Assembly: GCA_966210515.1 (NCBI GenBank)
Contig: CBIHLM010000029.1
Span: 1-50,442, forward strand
From: Paradesertivirga sp966210515
GTDB taxonomy: Bacteria; Bacteroidota; Bacteroidia; Sphingobacteriales; Sphingobacteriaceae
Length of the DNA: 50,442 nucleotides
Direction: 5' to 3'
A model generated the notes under the pieces. It saw only the letters and a program-made list of their open reading frames with translations. It searched no databases and was not told the DNA's origin. Positions 41,367-48,817 of the stretch are shown one piece after another. Both the position numbers and the translations under genes were made by a program. The stretch's first letter is position 1. Each line of letters opens with the position of its first letter.

Positions 41367-43049
41367 TTATTGACTTGCCAGTGCTTTTAAAGCAGCTGTC
41401 GCATACTCATTTGAAGGATCTATAGCCAGTGTTTTCCTTAACAACTCCTTCGATTTATTTGTATCATTCTTGCTATAATAGTTAGCCAGATAGTTATATG
41501 ATTCAACTAAATCCTTTTTGTTGTACTCTGTAAGTTTATCTGCAGGTGTAGCAGCCTGAATTTCTATAAACTTCTCATAATGCGGAACAGCCAAACCTTT
41601 CGGACTCTGATCGTTGTCAAGTAATTTATTAATTCTTCCTCTGTATATATGTGCTAATGCATAAGTCGGAACTACTTTACTAACATTACTAAACGCCGTA
41701 TCGGCTCTCACTAAAGTAGCGGTATTCTTCGATTTTTGCGCATCAGGAACATTAAACACATAATCGAAGTAATACGAATATCCGATGTAGAACCTATCTG
41801 TAACAGACGGCTTTGGACCTTTGATAGTTAATTCGTATACCTGACCGGCTGCGTTATATTTCTTCGCGGTAAATAGCTCTTTACCAATGGCACTCATTTG
41901 CTCAGCCAGAGTTGAATCCAATTCTACTGCTTTAGCAAGGTTCTGAATACCTGTACTCAGATTCGCAGTATCCGTTTTCATTTGTGCTTTACCAAGATAC
42001 AGGTAATCATAAGCAATTAATCTGTCCTTGTCTACCTTAGACATCCAGTTATTTAACGCCTTCAAACTTTCGGCATAATGTCCGTTCTCATAAGCTGAAT
42101 ATCCTAAATATCTGTAAATCCGAGGATTTGTCTGATCTATACGGGCCATTTCCTGAGCTTCTTTTTCAAGTGTTTTGAAATCTTTAGAAAGAACAAGAAA
42201 ATCGGCGTAACGCATTCTCGACTCAATAGATCTATCGGTCAGATCCATGTATTTCACATAAGCATCTAACGCTTGTTTAATCCTTGATTGGTAATCTGCA
42301 GTTTCGGTAGCGGTATTAGCCCAACGCAAGTATGTCTCAGCCATCTCGCGATAAGCGGGACCGTAATTAGGATTAATCTTGATAACGTTATTGAATTCAT
42401 CAAGAGATTCCTGCCATGCCTGCGCACGTTTATTAATTACACCCAGCTCTATTTTCGCACGAAGAAGATCTTTGTTAAAATCATAAGCGCTGCGATACGC
42501 ACTGAATGCCTCACTTATTTTCTCCTGTCCTCTATACGCATCACCCAATGCAAGGTACGCTTCAGCATCCTTATCATCTATAGAAATTGCTTTCTCTAGA
42601 TTAGTAATAGCGGCAGCGTAGTTAGGTTTAGGGGCCGCTATATATGCTTTTGCAACATAGATATATGGGTCATTGTCTTTTTTGCGAGCCAGATCTACTG
42701 CTTTTTTAAAGTTCTCTTCTGCTAAAGCACTATTGTTAGCTCTAAGAGCCACTGCCCCTAAGCCAACATAATTCAACGGATATTTTGCATCCGCAGCTAC
42801 TCCTTTTGTGAAAGTAGCAGAAGCTGAATCGGCATATTCTCTTTGCAGATAAATATTTCCCAGATAGAAATAGTTCTCTGCATCAGCAGGCTTAGAGCTG
42901 ATCAGGCTTTTCAATGTTGTATTTGCTTTTTCGTACTGCTCTGCGTCTATTGCTTTTTTTGCATCAGTTAACGATTGAGCAAAAGCGGATGTGCCTGCCA
43001 TCAATGCGACAACTAAACTTGTTTTTACGACCTTTTTAATCATTTTCAT
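41367..43049 (-). CDS. Secreted tetratricopeptide-repeat protein
   Basis: 560 residues with a signal peptide (about 1-24, ending SAFAQS). The body is a run of TPR helices, easily seen at DAENYFYLGNIYLQREYADSA, AEAYLALGDAYRGQEKISEA and PRIYRYLGYSAYENGHYAES, with about ten or more repeats spread over the whole length. Such solenoids bind other proteins. It is the last gene of the exbB-exbD-exbD-tonB-PstS-like operon and ends at the terminator at 41316-41350. Its job is probably in assembly or tuning of the envelope energising machinery, but this is context only. Confidence 0.85.
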   Translation of the reverse strand: MKMIKKVVKTSLVVALMAGTSAFAQSLTDAKKAIDAEQYEKANTTLKSLISSKPADAENYFYLGNIYLQREYADSASATFTKGVAADAKYPLNYVGLGAVALRANNSALAEENFKKAVDLARKKDNDPYIYVAKAYIAAPKPNYAAAITNLEKAISIDDKDAEAYLALGDAYRGQEKISEAFSAYRSAYDFNKDLLRAKIELGVINKRAQAWQESLDEFNNVIKINPNYGPAYREMAETYLRWANTATETADYQSRIKQALDAYVKYMDLTDRSIESRMRYADFLVLSKDFKTLEKEAQEMARIDQTNPRIYRYLGYSAYENGHYAESLKALNNWMSKVDKDRLIAYDYLYLGKAQMKTDTANLSTGIQNLAKAVELDSTLAEQMSAIGKELFTAKKYNAAGQVYELTIKGPKPSVTDRFYIGYSYYFDYVFNVPDAQKSKNTATLVRADTAFSNVSKVVPTYALAHIYRGRINKLLDNDQSPKGLAVPHYEKFIEIQAATPADKLTEYNKKDLVESYNYLANYYSKNDTNKSKELLRKTLAIDPSNEYATAALKALASQ

Positions 43050-43072
43050 GCTTAAATGTTTAATGTATTAAT

Positions 43073-43951
43073 TTATCTTATTATAATCTCACGAGATGGT
43101 ATGCTATCCGGCAATAAGCCCGATTTTAGCATAATTCTCTGTCCCCTCTCACTCGCCAGAAACGCTGCGAAACCTGTACCCAGGCCCGAACCTCCTTGAC
43201 AATTAATAATGTACAACTCGCGGTTAAGAGGATACAAACCCAAAGCTAAGTTATTTTGCGAAGGTTTATAATATTTATCAGAACCTGACGCTCCCTTTAC
43301 CGCCATAATCTTCAGACCTTTAACAATAGGTTCTAACTCTTCTGTTGGTTGCTTCATCCAATTATAACCTATAACACCAATTGTACCCGGATTATTGTGC
43401 ACATACTTAATAACCTCCGAATTACTGCTTAGAGCATATACTCCTCTCTGTGGCAGCGCTTTAATACCAGCAAGTTCCTTCAGATATCGTACCGTACTGG
43501 AATTGGGATTATCAAACACAAGGTTCTTTGACGACTTGCCCTGCATTATACTTTTAATCTCATCTACCGTAATGGCAGTATCCTGCGATGTATTGCTTGT
43601 GATGAGTGCAACAGCATCAGTAGCGATATGGTTTGTACGAATTATAATATTCTTGTTTTTGAAAACATTTGCTTCCCGTGGCAGCAGCTCTCGCGACATA
43701 ATAGCAACATTAATGCTATCCTGCAACAGGAGGTTTAACACCTGTACCTCTGGTTTGTAAATAATATCAATCTTCGCCTGTGGATAAATGCTGTTAAATA
43801 CAATGTGCTGGTCTTCCACAATCGGTGCAAAGCTTTCGTCCGCAATAATCTGTGTAGCTCCGATCGTAGCTGATTGTTTTGTCTTACTCTCCGCGCAGGA
43901 AAATAGCACCGCGCAGCTCAGAAGCAGTATGTAAAACTTTGAATACTTCAT
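43073..43951 (-). CDS. PstS-like substrate-binding lipoprotein
   Basis: About 292 residues. The start is the ATG at 43949-43951, giving a lipoprotein signal MKYSKFYILLLSCAVLFSC with lipidated Cys at about 19. A TTG at 44005 would run through the upstream gene. The mature part has a periplasmic binding fold of the phosphate-binding type (GTIGVIGYNWM, LALGLYPLNRELYIINCQGG, FAAFLASERGQRIM). There are no pstC, pstA, pstB or phoU genes near. In Bacteroidota this paralogue travels with tonB, so a role tied to Ton rather than phosphate uptake is possible. Confidence 0.8.
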   Translation of the reverse strand: MKYSKFYILLLSCAVLFSCAESKTKQSATIGATQIIADESFAPIVEDQHIVFNSIYPQAKIDIIYKPEVQVLNLLLQDSINVAIMSRELLPREANVFKNKNIIIRTNHIATDAVALITSNTSQDTAITVDEIKSIMQGKSSKNLVFDNPNSSTVRYLKELAGIKALPQRGVYALSSNSEVIKYVHNNPGTIGVIGYNWMKQPTEELEPIVKGLKIMAVKGASGSDKYYKPSQNNLALGLYPLNRELYIINCQGGSGLGTGFAAFLASERGQRIMLKSGLLPDSIPSREIIIR

Positions 43952-43952
43952 C

Positions 43953-44177
43953 TTAATTGTTTCTTGCCTGTAATAGCCTGATAAACCGGAAAGACGCATA
44001 TACAATTAAAAGAACGGCAAATAAAAGACGATATGGATTTTCCAGTTGCGGAAGAAAGTCCTTCCACAAAACTAAACACAGTCCTAAAGTAAGGTAACAA
44101 AGGAATATTAAAAGCCCTAAAATGAACAGAAATCGCTTTGCGGGCGATTTCTGTTCTCTGTTTTCTCTGTCCAGCAT
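43953..44177 (-). CDS. Small two-helix membrane protein
   Basis: 74 residues. A short charged N terminus (RENREQKSPAKR) is followed by two hydrophobic helices, about 16-38 and 47-65, and a basic end. The reading frame fits neatly between tonB (3 nt) and the PstS-like gene (1 nt), which argues that it is real. I do not recognise a named family. It may be an accessory subunit of the Ton complex or of the PstS-like protein, which is inference. Confidence 0.7.
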   Translation of the reverse strand: MLDRENREQKSPAKRFLFILGLLIFLCYLTLGLCLVLWKDFLPQLENPYRLLFAVLLIVYASFRFIRLLQARNN

Positions 44178-44180
44178 GTT

Positions 44181-45005
44181 TTATTCCGGAACTTTTAACA
44201 TCAGCGGCAATGTATACTGAACCCGAACCGGTCGTCCGTTTTGTACACCTGCTTTCCATTTCTTAGATCTGGCTAAAAGCTTTTTAGCAGCTTCGCCTGT
44301 ACCATATCCCAAATCTCTCGGAACCTGGATATCTGTTAATGTACCATCCTTTTCCACAACGAACTGAACGATCATACGGCCGGAAACTCCGGCTTCAGAA
44401 GCCGCCGGTGGAAATGCGTAATTGCTACCAACCCACTCAAGGAATTTTTGAATACCACCTGGATATTCAGGCATCAACTCAACGCTGGCCTGGTTATAAA
44501 CACCATTATCTTCTGTAATTTTTGATCCTACCGGAGCTTCTCCAACAGGCTCATCAATCCGAACTTCCTGGGTAGGGTCCCCCTCAATCTTTTTCTGACC
44601 GGGATCTGCCACTTTCAGCTCTTCTACGGTTGGAGGCTCTTCATCTCTCACTTGCTCTTTCGGCACTACTACCGGAGGCGGAAACCGCACCTGATCCACC
44701 TTTGGTTTCGGAGGCTCAACCGGAGGAGGAGGCGGAGGAGTATTCTCATCTACCGGAGGTGGAGGAGTAAGAATTACTTCTGTTTCTATGAGCTTCTCTT
44801 CTTCAGCCTGTGGCGTAATCCCTTTAACATATTTTGCAATTAAAGGGGCGCTTACAGCCAGAATAAACAGTGCGCTACCAATCATAAGAGCCTTAGTGGT
44901 ATTCTTAGGGTTGGCTTTACGCAACTGGTATGCTCCATAGGCCTGATTCCTCCCTGTGAAAACCACTTCAAGCCATACCGGGTTAAAAATATCTAACTTT
45001 CCCAT
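44181..45005 (-). CDS. tonB: TonB energy transducer
   Basis: 274 residues. One membrane helix at about 36-57, a Pro-rich spacer (about 80-115, with PPPPV and PPKPKV runs), and a C-terminal TonB domain (about 185-274) ending in VQYTLPLMLKVPE. It carries the energy of the ExbBD proton channel across the periplasm to TonB-dependent receptors. The N-terminal cytosolic part before the helix (about 35 residues) is longer than in E. coli and is usual in Bacteroidota. It is 9 nt after the second exbD. Confidence 0.93.
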   Translation of the reverse strand: MGKLDIFNPVWLEVVFTGRNQAYGAYQLRKANPKNTTKALMIGSALFILAVSAPLIAKYVKGITPQAEEEKLIETEVILTPPPPVDENTPPPPPPVEPPKPKVDQVRFPPPVVVPKEQVRDEEPPTVEELKVADPGQKKIEGDPTQEVRIDEPVGEAPVGSKITEDNGVYNQASVELMPEYPGGIQKFLEWVGSNYAFPPAASEAGVSGRMIVQFVVEKDGTLTDIQVPRDLGYGTGEAAKKLLARSKKWKAGVQNGRPVRVQYTLPLMLKVPE

Positions 45006-45014
45006 TTTCTTCTT

Positions 45015-45548
45015 TTAATAAAGGTTATCACGTTGAAGTAAACCAATCTCAGGAGTGGTAATATCAACGATGGCATACGACTGAACATTCGTAATCTTCA
45101 TCTCATCCAGGATATCAACCAAATTCTTGTAATTTGATTTATCGCTTGGCTTTAACAATATCATCAGATCTTTTCCTGTCGCAGCCTTTACTTCTTTGAT
45201 TTTATCCAGTATAGCTTTTCTAATGCCATTCTTTCCAAAATCTTCAGGTGTCGGACTAGAGGGATTATCGATTGTTCCCATATACCATTCAATCTTATCA
45301 TTCTTACCTAAAAGAATGGTCATGGTACGGTCGTCTGCTACCTCTAGTTTTGCATCTAATTTTTCATCTTTATCCGGCATTGCAAGGTCCATTGCCTGGG
45401 GTTTTGCAAGGGTAGTAGTTAGCATGAAGAATGTAATCAATAAGAATGCAAGATCAACCATCGCAGTTAAGTCAACGCGTGTTGATGCCTTCTTACTTCT
45501 AACCTTCCCGCCTTTTTTACCCCCGCCGGAGGTATCTAATTCTGCCAT
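45015..45548 (-). CDS. exbD: ExbD-type biopolymer transporter (second exbD)
   Basis: 177 residues with one N-terminal helix (about 25-48) that holds the channel Asp in RVDLTAMVDLAFLLITFFML. The periplasmic domain follows. ExbD with ExbB forms the proton channel that drives TonB. It follows the first exbD by 23 nt. Two exbD genes per operon are common in Bacteroidota. Confidence 0.93.
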   Translation of the reverse strand: MAELDTSGGGKKGGKVRSKKASTRVDLTAMVDLAFLLITFFMLTTTLAKPQAMDLAMPDKDEKLDAKLEVADDRTMTILLGKNDKIEWYMGTIDNPSSPTPEDFGKNGIRKAILDKIKEVKAATGKDLMILLKPSDKSNYKNLVDILDEMKITNVQSYAIVDITTPEIGLLQRDNLY

Positions 45549-45571
45549 TTTATAATATTTTTAAAGATTTA

Positions 45572-46192
45572 CTAATCTCTTCCTTCTAATGAAGTAATTA
45601 AACTGAATTTATTTACTTCCTGCTTTTGCAGCATATCAATTATCTTCTTGATAGTAGGATATTGTTCCTTTGAATCTCCTTTGATACTGAAACGCAAGGA
45701 GGTTCCATTGATCTCTTTTGTTGCAACACGCGAATTATAGATCCAAAAATGCAATTCAGAGGGATTGTTTCCTATCGAATCGATAGGTATTCCCGGCTGA
45801 AGACCTGGCTTATTTCTTTCGCCGGCGTTCATGCCAATTATTTGCTTCAAATTACCTACAGGAGCTCCAAAAGTCTCCATCAACGAGAAACGGTTTTTCT
45901 CGTCGGCTGTAAATGGAACACCATAACGCTCTGCCATTAACTCAAGCGTACGGGTACGTACATTCGGACCCGAAACACCAAAAAACACTTTACCCTCGCC
46001 TATAGTAAGGGTTGCGATATCAACGGTCGGTTGTTTTATTTGTACTGTGGATGAAGGAGTATCTACCGGCAGAGGCTCGGGCTGGCGTGCTGTTGCTGTT
46101 AAGATAAAGAATGTTAACAACAGGAAAGCTACGTCGCACATAGCGGTCATATCAATAGCGGTACTCTTTCTAGGGACTTTTACTCTAGGCAT
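45572..46192 (-). CDS. exbD: ExbD-type biopolymer transporter (first exbD)
   Basis: 206 residues, longer than the usual 140. One N-terminal helix (about 13-33) carries the channel Asp in AIDMTAMCDVAFLLLTFFIL. The periplasmic domain has an insertion of about 50-60 residues (roughly 80-140) before the usual C-terminal strand-helix. Basic N terminus PRVKVPRKS. It begins 82 nt after exbB, with a stem-loop in between. Confidence 0.92.
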   Translation of the reverse strand: MPRVKVPRKSTAIDMTAMCDVAFLLLTFFILTATARQPEPLPVDTPSSTVQIKQPTVDIATLTIGEGKVFFGVSGPNVRTRTLELMAERYGVPFTADEKNRFSLMETFGAPVGNLKQIIGMNAGERNKPGLQPGIPIDSIGNNPSELHFWIYNSRVATKEINGTSLRFSIKGDSKEQYPTIKKIIDMLQKQEVNKFSLITSLEGRD

Positions 46193-46229
46193 CGCTTAAT
46201 TTTTTTATCGGTTTATATAGAGATGAGAA

Positions 46230-46258
46230 TGTCCCGGCTTTTCCATAAACCCGGGACA
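46230..46258 (-). repeat. Hairpin between exbB and the first exbD
   Basis: TGTCCCGG at 46230-46237 pairs perfectly with CCGGGACA at 46251-46258 (8 bp, G/C rich). On the minus strand no T-run follows; the next bases are TTCTCATCTC. It may protect exbB mRNA from decay and so raise ExbB over ExbD. Confidence 0.65.
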
Positions 46259-46274
46259 AAAAATCTTCTAATTT

Positions 46275-47108
46275 TTATTTATGAGTACTTGCGTAGGTCT
46301 GTACAATCGAGAAACCTGCTTCGTCAATCGAATAAGTTAACTTATCAATTTTAGAAGTAAAGATATTGTACATGATAATTGCAATTGTTGATGTTGCAAT
46401 TCCTGTTGCAGTATTGATCAAAGCTTCAGAAATACCGTTCGCAAGAGCAGCCTGATCCGGAGCACCGGCAGTTGCCAAACCAGCGAAGGCCTTGATCATA
46501 CCTGATACCGTTCCTAATAGTCCTGTTAATGTACCTACAGATACTAAAGTTGCAAGTACTGTAAGATTTTGCTCTAACATTGGCATCTCCAATGCTGTTG
46601 CTTCTTCAATGTCTTTCTGAATTGCCAATGAAGCTTGTTCGGTGTTCATACCTGCATCAGCTTCAACCTCACGGTATTTTTTCAAACCCGATTTGATTAC
46701 ATTGGCTACCGAACCTTTTTGTTTATCGCATTCTGCAATCGCAGCTTCGATGTTACGTGCGCTTAAGTATCCCTGTATTTTTTGAACGAATACATCTACA
46801 CTTCCATTTCCGGCGGCTTTGTTAATTACGATGAAGCGCTCAATTGAAAATACAATTACCATTAAAAGCATCCCCATTAATACCGGTACGATGATTCCAC
46901 CTTTGTAAACCATTCCAAAATAATTTCCTGGTAGTGGGTGTCCGTTTTCCGGATCTCCTCCTTCAAAGTTTGCAGAATTTCCCATTACAAATTTCCAAAG
47001 CAAAATTCCGATTATGATACAAATTACTATGGTTAAACTTGCAAAGATGCTTGAACCTGATCCCTCTTTCTTCGCTGTTGCTGTTGTTTCTTTTGGTGCG
47101 GTTGCCAT
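46275..47108 (-). CDS. exbB: ExbB/MotA-TolQ family proton channel protein
   Basis: 277 residues. Helices near 22-42, 71-92, 183-205 and 225-250. The MotA/TolQ/ExbB domain is in the C-terminal half (LEQNLTVLATLVSVGTLTGLLGTVSGMIKAFAGLA, ALINTATGIATSTIAIIMYN). An extra N-terminal helix is usual in Bacteroidota. It heads the exbB-exbD-exbD-tonB operon and has a promoter-like -7 box 84 nt upstream. Confidence 0.93.
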   Translation of the reverse strand: MATAPKETTATAKKEGSGSSIFASLTIVICIIIGILLWKFVMGNSANFEGGDPENGHPLPGNYFGMVYKGGIIVPVLMGMLLMVIVFSIERFIVINKAAGNGSVDVFVQKIQGYLSARNIEAAIAECDKQKGSVANVIKSGLKKYREVEADAGMNTEQASLAIQKDIEEATALEMPMLEQNLTVLATLVSVGTLTGLLGTVSGMIKAFAGLATAGAPDQAALANGISEALINTATGIATSTIAIIMYNIFTSKIDKLTYSIDEAGFSIVQTYASTHK

Positions 47109-47191
47109 TTTACGTTAAAATTTAGTTTTTAAATTGAGTTTAGATTATAAATTAGTTTTAAAAATTGATTGCAATATAATTATCGGGGTAA

Positions 47192-47199
47192 CAAATGTA
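47192..47199 (-). promoter_or_regulatory. -7 box of the Ton operon
   Basis: Minus strand TACATTTG matches TAnnTTTG exactly. It lies 84 nt upstream of exbB. A short palindrome ATTATT/AATAAT (47201-47216) lies just upstream where a regulator could bind. No clear -33 element is seen. Confidence 0.4.
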
Positions 47200-47381
47200 T
47201 ATTATTCCGAAATAATAAAAAATAATTCGCGTATGAAATAACATTTCCGTTACGCTTTCAGGATCCTAGCTGTCGGGACAATAACTCTGATTGAAAAATA
47301 ATGTTTTACAATGAAAACTATTTTTTCTCTTAAATGCAAGTATAGAAATCAAATACAGGTTATTTAATTGTTAAATTAGGG

Positions 47382-47726
47382 TTAACCACCGGCTCGTTTT
47401 ACTTTATATCCGTCATTCTTAAGCATTTCCATGATCTTATCACGAAAATCGCCTTGTACCAAAATCTCACCGTTTTTTGCAGATCCACCGGTACCGCATT
47501 TCTGTTTGAGCTTTTTTCCTAAAATTTCCAGGTCTGTTTCGTTACCAATAAAGCCGGTAATTAATGTAACTGCTTTTCCTCCTCTTTGTTTCTTATCCAG
47601 TTGTACTCTTAGATCCTGTTGTTGTGGAGCTAAGGTTTCCTGCTCTGCAGATTCGTTAAATTGATATTCAAATTCAGGATTTGTAGAATAAACTACCCCG
47701 GCTATATTCTTATTTTTTTTTGACAT
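47382..47726 (-). CDS. SUI1/eIF1-family translation factor
   Basis: 114 residues. The C-terminal 80 residues fit a SUI1 domain: KAVTLITGFIGNETDLEILGKKLKQKCGTGGSAKNGEILVQGDF is the family pattern, with the loop before GTGG. Bacterial SUI1 proteins such as YciH bind the 30S subunit and are thought to act on initiation fidelity. It lies 4 nt after the lipid kinase gene and its downstream side is the Ton operon promoter region. Confidence 0.9.
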   Translation of the reverse strand: MSKKNKNIAGVVYSTNPEFEYQFNESAEQETLAPQQQDLRVQLDKKQRGGKAVTLITGFIGNETDLEILGKKLKQKCGTGGSAKNGEILVQGDFRDKIMEMLKNDGYKVKRAGG

Positions 47727-47730
47727 TATT

Positions 47731-48603
47731 CTAGTTCAAAACAGTAAGAGACAGTGGTTTAACTTTGACACTCACTTCCTTAGCCATTTCAAGAGGTTCC
47801 CCGTCCAGATGAACTGTGCCTTCCTTTTTTCTGTTAATACGTATATCTTTTCCTTTTATTATTTCCACGTACTTAGTTTTATGGATCGTCTTATTAAATA
47901 AGTGAAACCCTATCACCGGTAAAGCCGATAAGGGGAAAGGTTTTATCACACAAATATCTAATAATCCATCATCAAGTTTAGCCTCCGGCGATATATATGC
48001 GTTATTTCCGTACTGACAAGAGTTTGCAATACTAATCATAAACGCATCTATTTTAAAATGATTCCCGTCAATTGTAAGATCATAAAGATCCGAACTGTAC
48101 GATGAGATTTCACTTAAAGCGGTACCAATATAGCCTTTTAATCCTCTGTTTTTAAGTTTTGCAAACTTAAGGCTGATATGTGCGTCGAAGCCCAATCCCG
48201 CCATGTTAAAAAACTTACGGTCGTTTAATACGGCCGAATCAATTTGCCGTGTTTTTAAATTGTTTATAATTGATAATGCTCTTTTGTTATTCAAAGAGAT
48301 ATTCAATGCCCTGGCCAAACCATTGCCCGAGCCAAAAGGAATAATCCCCATCACAACCCGAGTGCCTTCTAACGCCGAAGCCACCTCGTTTATTGTGCCA
48401 TCGCCGCCAACAGCTACAACTATATCCTTCCCCCTCTCAACAGCCTCGAGGGCCAGATCATTGGCATGGGTCGGCCATTCGGTATACACAAATTCAGGAT
48501 CAAGGATATCAAGATCTAATTGAGCTTTTGCCAATGCCGGAAAATCCAACTTCTTCTTACCCCCCGATATAGGATTTATGATGAATAAAACGCTCTTTTT
48601 CAA
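47731..48603 (-). CDS. Diacylglycerol kinase-type lipid kinase (YegS/DgkB fold)
   Basis: 290 residues. The N-terminal NAD-kinase-like domain carries the glycine loop VAVGGDGTINEVASALEGT (near 64) and NPISGGKKK. The C-terminal beta-sandwich domain has IDAFMISIANSCQYG and LDDGLLDICVIKPFPL. Such kinases phosphorylate diacylglycerol or related lipids. The start codon is TTG at 48601-48603; the residues that follow (KKSVLFIINP) are the conserved family start, so TTG is likely real. It is divergent from metK. Confidence 0.88.
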   Translation of the reverse strand: MKKSVLFIINPISGGKKKLDFPALAKAQLDLDILDPEFVYTEWPTHANDLALEAVERGKDIVVAVGGDGTINEVASALEGTRVVMGIIPFGSGNGLARALNISLNNKRALSIINNLKTRQIDSAVLNDRKFFNMAGLGFDAHISLKFAKLKNRGLKGYIGTALSEISSYSSDLYDLTIDGNHFKIDAFMISIANSCQYGNNAYISPEAKLDDGLLDICVIKPFPLSALPVIGFHLFNKTIHKTKYVEIIKGKDIRINRKKEGTVHLDGEPLEMAKEVSVKVKPLSLTVLN

Positions 48604-48605
48604 TT

Positions 48606-48613
48606 GAAATATA
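48606..48613 (-). promoter_or_regulatory. Possible -7 box of the lipid kinase gene
   Basis: Minus strand TATATTTC is one base off TAnnTTTG. It ends 2 nt before the TTG start, which would give a leaderless message. A 6-bp hairpin AAGCTA/TAGCTT lies just upstream (48616-48630). Weak call. Confidence 0.25.
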
Positions 48614-48634
48614 AAAAGCTAAAATAGCTTATAA

Positions 48635-48666
48635 TTTCCCTTAATATAAAAATAATTGTACTTTCG
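48635..48666 (+). promoter_or_regulatory. Promoter of the metK leader
   Basis: TACTTTCG at 48659-48666 fits TAnnTTTG with one change. TTTC at 48635-48638 lies 20 nt upstream in the place of the -33 TTTG. The predicted transcript start near 48671-48673 is just before the riboswitch stem. Confidence 0.5.
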
Positions 48667-48676
48667 CCCCCGTAAT

Positions 48677-48745
48677 GGTGGAATGATTTGCTTTGCCGCT
48701 CTGTGGCAAGATTGCAACCACGTAAAAAAATTGCTAATACTAAGT
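48677..48745 (+). promoter_or_regulatory. SAM-II-type riboswitch in the metK leader
   Basis: The order of conserved SAM-II elements is seen: stem strand GTGG (48678-48681), TGATTT (48684-48689), a variable loop, ATTGCAA (48711-48717), stem strand CCAC (48718-48721), an A-rich linker, and TTGCTAA (48731-48737), the counterpart of the GCUAA that closes the H-type pseudoknot. The loop holds an extra hairpin TTGCC/GGCAA (48693-48709). Two unusual points are the short 4-bp first stem and an extra AA before TGATTT. Position upstream of SAM synthetase fits feedback by S-adenosylmethionine. Confidence 0.7.
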
Positions 48746-48774
48746 TTTTTACATCTGCGATCCCTTTCCTTCCT

Positions 48775-48792
48775 CAAGATTGAGTTTTTTGA
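48775..48792 (+). terminator. Weak hairpin plus T-run in the metK leader
   Basis: CTCA and TGAG (around AGAT) are followed by TTTTTT. It lies between the riboswitch and the metK ATG and could be a riboswitch-controlled terminator, but the 4-bp stem is weak. Confidence 0.25.
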
Positions 48793-48817
48793 TTTTTAAA
48801 TTTTTAATTTATTTGAT

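Noticed and set aside
43073..43951. True high-affinity phosphate transporter component
   Set aside because: No pstC, pstA, pstB or phoU is nearby and the context is the Ton operon, so PstS function is not asserted.
43948..44259. 103-codon frame overlapping the small membrane protein and tonB
   Set aside because: Out of frame with both; the 74-codon frame fits the gap and has two clear membrane helices.
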